From contig JAHBWG010000024.1 in assembly GCA_019637095.1 (NCBI GenBank), forward strand, positions 1 through 64,000: a stretch of DNA of 64,000 nucleotides. The letters run 5' to 3'. The notes below the pieces were generated by a model that had not been told where the DNA came from, did no database searches, and was given only the letters and a program-made list of their open reading frames with translations. A program made the translations under genes and the position numbers. The stretch is from Sandaracinaceae bacterium (GTDB lineage: Bacteria > Myxococcota_A > Polyangia > Polyangiales > Sandaracinaceae). Within the stretch, counting starts at the first letter, position 1. The number at the start of each line of letters is the position of its first letter. Shown here piece after piece: positions 58,862 to 64,000 of the stretch.

Positions 58862-59467
58862 ATGGCTCGCCTCCACTCGGCCGCGTGCGAGCGCAACCGC
58901 GACCCGATCCTCGCGGTCTTGCGCGAGGTGCTCCCGCAGGCGGGGCTCGTGCTCGAGATCGCGGCGGGCACGGGGATGCACGCGGCGTACTTCGCGCCAC
59001 GCTTCCCGACGCTGACGTGGCTGCCGACCGACGCGGAGGACGAGGCGCTCGCGAGCATCGCGGCGTGGCGCGAGGACGCTAGGGCCGAGAACCTCTCGCC
59101 GCCCGCGCGGCTCGACGTGACCGCGAGCGCGTGGCCGGTCGAGCGCGCCGACGCGATCTTCAACGCGAACATGATCCACATCAGCCCGTTCGAGTGCACG
59201 GAGGGGCTGCTCTCGGGCGCCGCGCGCGTGCTCGCGGACGGAGCGCCGCTGGTGATGTACGGGCCCTACAAGATCGGCGGCGCGCACACCGCGCCATCGA
59301 ACGAGGCGTTCGACCAGAGCCTGCGCGCGCGCGACCCGCGCTGGGGTGTGCGGGACCTCGACGCGGTGATCGCCCTCGCCGACGCGGCCGGGCTCGCCTA
59401 CGAGCGACGCGTGACGATGCCCGCCAACAACCTCTGCGTCGTCTACCGGCGGAGGGCGCGCGCGTGA
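58862..59467 (+). CDS. DUF938 family methyltransferase
   Basis: 201 residues. [16 protein letters not shown] (SAM motif I), [11 protein letters not shown], and [17 protein letters not shown]...[11 protein letters not shown] are hallmarks of DUF938, class I SAM-dependent methyltransferase-like proteins of unknown substrate. All motifs are intact. ATG 58862 is preceded very closely by GGAGG, too near to be ideal. The BtpA-like gene starts in a GTGA overlap. Confidence 0.88.
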   Translation: MARLHSAACERNRDPILAVLREVLPQAGLVLEIAAGTGMHAAYFAPRFPTLTWLPTDAEDEALASIAAWREDARAENLSPPARLDVTASAWPVERADAIFNANMIHISPFECTEGLLSGAARVLADGAPLVMYGPYKIGGAHTAPSNEAFDQSLRARDPRWGVRDLDAVIALADAAGLAYERRVTMPANNLCVVYRRRARA

Positions 59468-60261
59468 AGGTCCGCGGCCTCATCGGCGTGGTCCACCTCC
59501 GGCCGATGCCGAGCGATCCGGCCCACCGCGGCGGTGGCTTCGAGCGCGTGCTCGACGCCGCGCGCCGCGACGCCGCCGCGCTCGCCGAGGGGGGCGCGGC
59601 GGCGATGATCGTGGAGAACTTCGGCTCGGCGCCCTTCCCCAAGGGCACGCCCGAGCAGCCCACGCCGGCGCATCAGATCGCGATGCTCGCGCGCGCCGTC
59701 GACGCGTGCCTCGCGTTCGAGCGACCCGTCGGCGTCAACGTCCTGCGCAACGACGCGATGGCCGCGATCGGGATCGCCGCGGCGACCGGCGCCTCGTTCG
59801 TGCGCGTCAACGTCCATTGCGGTGCGTACGTCACCGACCAGGGCGTGATCGAGGGCCGCGCCTTCGAGACCCTTCGCTACCGCGCCGTCCTCGACGCGCG
59901 GGACGTCGCGATCCTGGCCGACGTCCGCGTGAAGCACGCGAGCCCGCTCGCCCCGGTCTCGATCGAGGCGGAGGTCGGCGACGTGCTCCACCGCGGGATG
60001 GCCGACGCGGTCGTCGTCACCGGCGCCGCGACCGGCGCGCCCGTCGACGCCGAGGTGCTCGCCGCCGTCCGCGCCGCGGCGGTCGAGGCCCCGGTCGTGA
60101 TCGGGAGCGGCCTCTGTCCCGAGCGCGCCGCGCTCGCTGAGCTCGCCGACGCCGCGATCGTCGGCACGTGGCTCAAGCACGACGGAGAGGTCGGCCGGCC
60201 CGTCGACCCGGAGCGGGTCCGCCGCCTCGTCGAGGCCCTGCGCTTCCGCGGGGACCCTTGA
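59464..60261 (+). CDS. BtpA/SgcQ family protein
   Basis: 265 residues from GTG 59464 in GTGA overlap with the DUF938 gene. TIM-barrel type with the BtpA signatures: [73 protein letters not shown] and GSGLCPERA. In cyanobacteria BtpA stabilises photosystem I, but most bacteria with homologues are not phototrophic, and no photosynthesis gene is near, so the role here is unknown. The family is complete. Confidence 0.88.
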   Translation: MKVRGLIGVVHLRPMPSDPAHRGGGFERVLDAARRDAAALAEGGAAAMIVENFGSAPFPKGTPEQPTPAHQIAMLARAVDACLAFERPVGVNVLRNDAMAAIGIAAATGASFVRVNVHCGAYVTDQGVIEGRAFETLRYRAVLDARDVAILADVRVKHASPLAPVSIEAEVGDVLHRGMADAVVVTGAATGAPVDAEVLAAVRAAAVEAPVVIGSGLCPERAALAELADAAIVGTWLKHDGEVGRPVDPERVRRLVEALRFRGDP

Positions 60262-60277
60262 CGCTGCACCATCGATA

Positions 60278-60298
60278 CGTTATGCGTTATGCGTTATG
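60278..60298 (+). repeat. Three exact CGTTATG heptads over the antitoxin start
   Basis: CGTTATG at 60278-60284, 60285-60291 and 60292-60298, directly repeated with 7-bp period and strikingly AT-rich for this genome. The last copy contains the antitoxin ATG (60296). A direct-repeat operator for the ribbon-helix-helix antitoxin is likely; the upstream ATGs are out of frame. Confidence 0.7.
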
Positions 60299-60538
60299 AC
60301 CTCTCGCGTCACGATCAGCCTCCCGGAGGAGCTCGCGGCGACCGTCTCCCGCGAGGCGAAGCGGCGCGGCGAGCCGGTCTCGGCCCTCGTCCGCGAAGCG
60401 ATCGAGCGCTACTTGCGCGCGGACGAAGCGCCGCGCGTCCTGCCGTTCGTGGGGCTCGGGCGGAGCGGCAAGAAGACGACGGCGCGCGACGCGGAGAAGA
60501 TCCTCGCGCGCGAGTGGTCGCGTGATCGCGATCGTTGA
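60296..60538 (+). CDS. Ribbon-helix-helix antitoxin
   Basis: 80 residues. MTSRVTISLPEELAATVSREAKRRGEPVSALVREAIERYL is a ribbon-helix-helix DNA-binding domain; the C-terminal 35 residues, basic and flexible, would bind the toxin. It overlaps the PIN toxin by 17 bp. No Shine-Dalgarno is apparent; three CGTTATG heptads cover the start. Autorepression by antitoxin or antitoxin-toxin complex is expected. Confidence 0.9.
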   Translation: MTSRVTISLPEELAATVSREAKRRGEPVSALVREAIERYLRADEAPRVLPFVGLGRSGKKTTARDAEKILAREWSRDRDR

Positions 60539-60929
60539 CACCGGCCCGCTCTACGCGGCGGTCGACGCGGACGACGACGCGCACGTGGCGTGCGTCGAAG
60601 CGCTCTCGGACACGCGCCACCGCCTCGTCGTCCCCGCGATGGTCGTCGCCGAGGCGACCTACCTCGTCGGCCGGCGCCTCGGGCCGGAGGTCGAAGCCGC
60701 GTTCCTGCGAGGCCTCGAGGTGCTCGACGTCGACGCGCCGGAGCCGGCGGACTGGGCGCGCATCGCCGAGCTCGTGGAGAGGTACGGCGACTTCCCGCTC
60801 GGCGGCACCGACGCCAGCGTCGTCGCGCTCGCCGAGCGGCTCGGCACCGACCTCGTGATCACCCTCGACCGCCGGCACCTCGGCGCGATCCGCCCGAAGC
60901 ACTGCGCCGCGCTCCGGCTGCTGCCGTGA
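60522..60929 (+). CDS. vapC: PIN-domain toxin (VapC-like)
   Basis: 135 residues. The four PIN acidic positions are present: IVDTGPLYA (Asp 6), VVAEATY (Glu about 44), GGTDASVVALAERL (Asp about 92) and ITLDRRHL (Asp about 115), so it should be an active Mg-dependent RNase. The overlap with the antitoxin implies coupled translation. Target RNA unknown; VapC toxins typically cleave initiator tRNA or rRNA. 171 bp without features follow. Confidence 0.92.
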   Translation: MIAIVDTGPLYAAVDADDDAHVACVEALSDTRHRLVVPAMVVAEATYLVGRRLGPEVEAAFLRGLEVLDVDAPEPADWARIAELVERYGDFPLGGTDASVVALAERLGTDLVITLDRRHLGAIRPKHCAALRLLP

Positions 60930-61100
60930 GTGGCGTAGTGCCCGCACGCCCGAGCGGTGGTGGGTCGCAGCCGTAACCGGCGATGGCGCGATCGACGCGT
61001 TCACGTCGATCCGTGTGCGCGCTCGATGCCCGCGCAGCTCCGGCGCGGGGGCGAAGGAGCGCTTGTGGGGGCGATGAGGACTCGGTAGCGTGGGCGAGCG

Positions 61101-62756
61101 ATGCGGGGGACGCTCGGGGTGCTCGCGCTCTTGGCGCTCGGGTGCGGTGGCAGCGCGCCGGCGCCGGTCGCCGAGCCGATCGTGGCCGCGCCTGCGCCGG
61201 CCGAGCCGGCGGCGCCCGACGAGGCGTCGCTCCGGCGCGCGATGCTGGACCGCCTCTTGGCGGACATCCGCCGCTACCACGTCTTCTCCGAGCACTGGCC
61301 GCGCGAGACCTGGGAGTCCGACGACGTCCCGCGCCTGACGCGCGAGGTCCTCGACGCGCCCGACAGCGAGGCGCTCTCGCGGGCGCTGCTCCACGTCGCG
61401 CACAGCCTGCGGGACGGGCACCTGACGTTCTTGCCCGCGCACCCTGCGTCGCGCGGGATCATCACGCTGCCGCTCGGCTTCGTCGCAGTCGGTGGCGGGT
61501 CGACGCCCCGGTTCGTCGTCGACCGGGCCGATCCGTCGACTGGCCTCGCGGCGGGCGACGAGCTCGTCACCTACGACGGCAGGTCCGCGTCGGAGCTGTC
61601 AGAGCGCTTCCGCTACGACCTGCGCGCGGGCCCGGAGTCCGTCCGTGCCGCGCAGCTCGCGAACGTCCTCCAGTGGCGGCAGCGCGAGCACTGGGCCTCG
61701 CTCGACGGCGCCGCGGTGCCGCTCGTCGCTCGGCGCGCGGACGGAACGACGGTCGAGACCACGGTGCGCTTCGCCCCGTACGCGGGCGAAGCGGGCGCGA
61801 CCGACCTCGACACGTTCCGCGTCGCCGACGAGCCCGTCTGCGACGAGACGCGTGCGCGCGACTACGGCCCCTATCGCCTCGTCGCCGTCGGCGCGAGGGT
61901 CTGCCTCTACCGCGCCTCCGAAGGCGCCTTCGCCCGCTTCCCGCTCGTCCGCCACCACTCGTTCGCCTACTCGGCGCGCAGCGGCGCGGACCGCGAGGAC
62001 CAGTATCGGCTCCTACAGGTCGACCACGACCTCGTGCGCGACTTCCTCGCGCGCACGCCGCGACTGGCCGGCGTGATCCTCGACCTGCGCGACAACGCAG
62101 GCGGCAACAACGCAGCGATCTTCCTCGACTGGTACGGCCGCGAACCGTACGTCGGGGGGACCACCGAGATCCGGCTGCACCCGGAGCTCCGCGACCGCGG
62201 TCGCCTCGAGGTCGCGCTCTATCGAGGCAGCGCGGTCGACGAGTACCTGCGCCGTGCGGCGGCCGGTGAACGGTGGTGGGTCCGCGCCGATCGCTGCAAC
62301 ACCGCGGACTGCCCCGAGGAGATCCGCCATTCCCCCGCGCACCGCGTCACGCGAGCGCCCATCGCCGCGCTCGTGGGTCCCGGCTGCGTGAGCGCGTGCG
62401 ACGACTTCGCCCGGCTGTTCGCCGCGAGCGGCGCGGGCCCCGTGATCGGCACGACACCCGCTTCGGCGCTGACGGCGCACCGCTATCCGCTGGAGGTCGT
62501 CCTGGGCGAGGAGGTGCTCGGCCACCTGCTCGTCGCGATCTCGCGGCACCGCTTCGGGCGCGAGGGCCCATGGCTCGAAGGCCGCCCGCACGACGTCGAC
62601 CGTGTCATCGAGCCCTCCTGGCCGCTCGCCGACTACGAGCGCGCCGTCCGCGAGGCCGCCCTCGACGCGCTGAGCACACGTCCCCGCCGCGCCGGTGACG
62701 CGACGCCCCGGCGACCACGGGAGGCACGGACGCGCTTCGTCGCACCAGCGATGTGA
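61101..62756 (+). CDS. S41 (tail-specific protease-like) lipoprotein
   Basis: 551 residues. Lipobox LLALGCGG (Cys 15), Ala/Pro linker, an S41-like N-terminal region (AHSLRDGHLTFLP), a PDZ-like segment (GLAAGDELVTYDGRSASEL), and the catalytic core: VILDLRDNAGGNNAAIFL and GPGCVSACDDFARLFAASGAGPVIG, with Ser as predicted nucleophile in CVSACD. The usual Lys is not obvious, so activity is uncertain. Two Cys flank the Ser (GCVSAC) and might be disulfide-bonded. Long Arg/Pro tail at the end. TAGCGT lies 9 nt before the ATG. Confidence 0.85.
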   Translation: MRGTLGVLALLALGCGGSAPAPVAEPIVAAPAPAEPAAPDEASLRRAMLDRLLADIRRYHVFSEHWPRETWESDDVPRLTREVLDAPDSEALSRALLHVAHSLRDGHLTFLPAHPASRGIITLPLGFVAVGGGSTPRFVVDRADPSTGLAAGDELVTYDGRSASELSERFRYDLRAGPESVRAAQLANVLQWRQREHWASLDGAAVPLVARRADGTTVETTVRFAPYAGEAGATDLDTFRVADEPVCDETRARDYGPYRLVAVGARVCLYRASEGAFARFPLVRHHSFAYSARSGADREDQYRLLQVDHDLVRDFLARTPRLAGVILDLRDNAGGNNAAIFLDWYGREPYVGGTTEIRLHPELRDRGRLEVALYRGSAVDEYLRRAAAGERWWVRADRCNTADCPEEIRHSPAHRVTRAPIAALVGPGCVSACDDFARLFAASGAGPVIGTTPASALTAHRYPLEVVLGEEVLGHLLVAISRHRFGREGPWLEGRPHDVDRVIEPSWPLADYERAVREAALDALSTRPRRAGDATPRRPREARTRFVAPAM

Positions 62757-62805
62757 CGAAGAAGGCGAGTATGCCCGGTTCCTCGCTGCCACGCGGGGAG
62801 CTTCA

Positions 62806-63579
62806 TCACGCCTCGATCGCGCGCCAGTCGGGGCCGCGGGCGGGGCGTTTGCACGCGTGGCCGGCCTCGCAGCGCGCGTGGAGGGGCTTGCGACAGCGCT
62901 CGCACCACGCGCCGTCGCGCGCGGTGCCGACGCGCTCGCGGCACGCGGCGCAAGAGCGCCCGACCGGCGAGGGAGGCTCTCCTCGGGTGAGCGCGAGCGG
63001 CACGAGCGGCCCCGCGTCGCTGCGCGGGCGGCGCAGCGCGAACCACGTCATGAACGCGGCGCCGAAGACCATCGCGCCGGCGATCCTCGGGAGCCACTCG
63101 GCCCCGGTCGCCATCGCACCCGCGAACGCCGCGACGGCCACGAAGGCGCAGAAGCCCGCCCCGAGGAGCCACGCGCGGGTGCGGCCGCGCCGCTCCTTCA
63201 CGGCCGCGCGCTCGAAGCACTCGGCGCAGCGCGCGCCGTCGAGGGCGAGGCAGCGCCGGCACGCGACCGCGTCGCACGCGGCGCAACGACCCTTGCTTCG
63301 CGCACCATGCGGTCCGCAGCGCGCCGCCTCCTTCCCGCGCCGCGGCGCCGGCCCCGCCGGCACGTACGACGCGTCCGCCCACAGCTCGGTCTCGATCGCG
63401 TTGGCCGTGCCGAACCGGCGCACCTCGACCTCGCGCCTCTTCCACGGGATCGAGAAGCGCCCGAGCACCCCGCCCGGGATCGTGGCCGACGCGCCGCCGC
63501 GGTCGACGTCGATGTCGAGCCCCGCGCGGTGCGGGGTGAGCGTGATCTCGACTCCATCCACGTAGTAGGTCCGAGCCAC
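62806..63579 (-). CDS. Membrane protein with two zinc-ribbon/B-box-like Cys clusters
   Basis: 257 residues from GTG 63579 (TATCCT 8 nt upstream). An N-terminal beta-rich domain (TYYVDGVEITLTPHRAGLDIDV) with no family recognised is followed by a Cys/His cluster (CGPHGARSKGRCAACDAVACRRCLALDGARCAEC), two transmembrane helices (about 145-165, 170-190), and a second Cys/His cluster (CAACRERVGTARDGAWCERCRKPLHARCEAGHAC; matched by spacing). Both clusters lie on the same side of a hairpin membrane anchor, likely cytoplasmic. Function unknown. Confidence 0.8.
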   Translation of the reverse strand: MARTYYVDGVEITLTPHRAGLDIDVDRGGASATIPGGVLGRFSIPWKRREVEVRRFGTANAIETELWADASYVPAGPAPRRGKEAARCGPHGARSKGRCAACDAVACRRCLALDGARCAECFERAAVKERRGRTRAWLLGAGFCAFVAVAAFAGAMATGAEWLPRIAGAMVFGAAFMTWFALRRPRSDAGPLVPLALTRGEPPSPVGRSCAACRERVGTARDGAWCERCRKPLHARCEAGHACKRPARGPDWRAIEA

Positions 63580-63587
63580 CGCGAGAG

Positions 63588-63593
63588 AGGATA
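63588..63593 (-). promoter_or_regulatory. -10-like box before the zinc-ribbon membrane protein
   Basis: The complement reads TATCCT, 8 nt before GTG 63579. No Shine-Dalgarno is seen. Confidence 0.45.
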
Positions 63594-63668
63594 CGGCCGC
63601 GCGCGGCGGATCTCTCCGCGAAGTCGCCGCGGGAACTTCTCGCGCTGCGCGGACACCACCGGTGGGCG

Positions 63669-64000
63669 ATGCGCCCCGCCTCACTCACGCTCGCCGCGCT
63701 GGTCCTCGTCGCGTGCACCGAGGACGCGCCCGCGCCGCCGGAGCTCGCGCCGGAGCCCGCGCCGGTCGAGCACGAGGAGGCGCCCGCGCCGCTCGCGCCG
63801 CCGCTCGCCGCGAGCACGCGGCCGTGGCGCTGGGTGCACGAGGGCCCGGCGCGCGACGCGACGTCCTTCGGCGACGGCGCCATCCACGAGCGCGCCGCGG
63901 TCCACGAGGTCGGCGCGCCCCGCCGCTTCGTCGTCACGCGCGAGGGCACCGCGCTCGTGATCGTCAGAGAGGACCGCGCGCAGCACGACCCGCCGGCGCC
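63669..64000 (+). CDS. Lipoprotein, cut by the right window edge
   Basis: First 110 codons only. MRPASLTLAALVLVACTED is a lipoprotein signal with Cys about residue 16. A Pro/Glu/Ala linker runs to about 45, then a domain begins (WRWVHEGPARDATSFGDGAIHERAAVHEVGAPRRF...). No family visible. It diverges from the zinc-ribbon gene with 89 bp between. Confidence 0.7.
   Translation, partial: MRPASLTLAALVLVACTEDAPAPPELAPEPAPVEHEEAPAPLAPPLAASTRPWRWVHEGPARDATSFGDGAIHERAAVHEVGAPRRFVVTREGTALVIVREDRAQHDPPA

Noticed and set aside
59464-60261. A photosynthesis role for the BtpA-like gene
   Set aside because: The family is widespread in non-phototrophs and no pigment or photosystem gene is nearby.
60278-60298. 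Start of a CRISPR or microsatellite array
   Set aside because: Only three 7-bp copies, exactly over a toxin-antitoxin start; an operator is more plausible.

Overview
The window looks like chromosome from a large-genome, very GC-rich myxobacterium (Myxococcota; a Sandaracinus-type Polyangia is my best guess from style, not from a database match). Reasons: strong third-position GC with long antisense open frames everywhere; several eukaryote-type Ser/Thr kinases; hybrid histidine kinases and a sigma-54 activator; many lipoproteins with Asp-Ala-Gly or Pro-Glu linkers; RCC1, MopE-type CNGxDDDCDG and FG-GAP repeats. I see no rRNA, tRNA, CRISPR array, insertion sequence or prophage. 57 protein-coding genes are annotated, two cut by the window edges.

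Layout. 1-9.2 kb: end of a cut gene, a lipoprotein, TerB-like gene plus asnB, an FHA/winged-helix regulator, a Ser/Thr kinase, an alpha/beta hydrolase, a dCMP-deaminase-type enzyme and two coupled methyltransferases. 9.3-16 kb: a kinase fused to a TonB/AgmX-type C-terminal domain, sixA, acs, thrC and a glyoxalase-II-type hydrolase. 16-22.9 kb: two coupled RCC1 lipoproteins, membrane and DUF1697 proteins, then a Cys-rich antistasin/Kazal-type secreted protein behind a good sigma-54 promoter match, followed by a palindrome-rich control region and two envelope proteins. 23-29 kb: a Tat-exported TldD with TldE, a coupled AAA-ATPase/DUF4276 (TOPRIM-like) pair resembling OLD/PARIS-type defence modules, and nth. 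29-37.3 kb: acyltransferase, AgmX-like protein with an HHD-type kinase, OmpA-like and DAG-linker lipoproteins, a lone PAAR-like DUF4150 protein, and an M23/MopE/FG-GAP surface protein. 37.3-51.2 kb: a signalling island with two coupled histidine kinases, a response regulator, a sigma-54 activator with its receiver after the DNA-binding domain, a CBS protein, a 1,672-residue kinase with about eleven HAMP repeats, and another hybrid kinase. 51.3-57 kb: a Tat lipoprotein GMC oxidoreductase and a TonB-dependent receptor/lipoprotein pair. 57-64 kb: purE-purK, DUF938 methyltransferase with BtpA-like protein, an RHH/PIN toxin-antitoxin pair, an S41-type lipoprotein, a zinc-ribbon membrane protein and a cut lipoprotein.

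Three structures cut across the genes. (1) A mosaic palindromic repeat family occurs at five loci (68-291, 6717-6797, 13605-13803, 43401-43849, 56977-57161), and at all five one edge abuts or contains the TGA stop codon of the neighbouring gene. (2) At least a dozen start codons have a TANNNT-like box 6-9 nt upstream and no Shine-Dalgarno, which suggests widespread leaderless or near-leaderless transcription. (3) TGGCAC half-sites and perfect palindromes flank the antistasin/Kazal gene. Adjacent same-strand genes are often joined by 4-bp GTGA/ATGA/TTGA overlaps.
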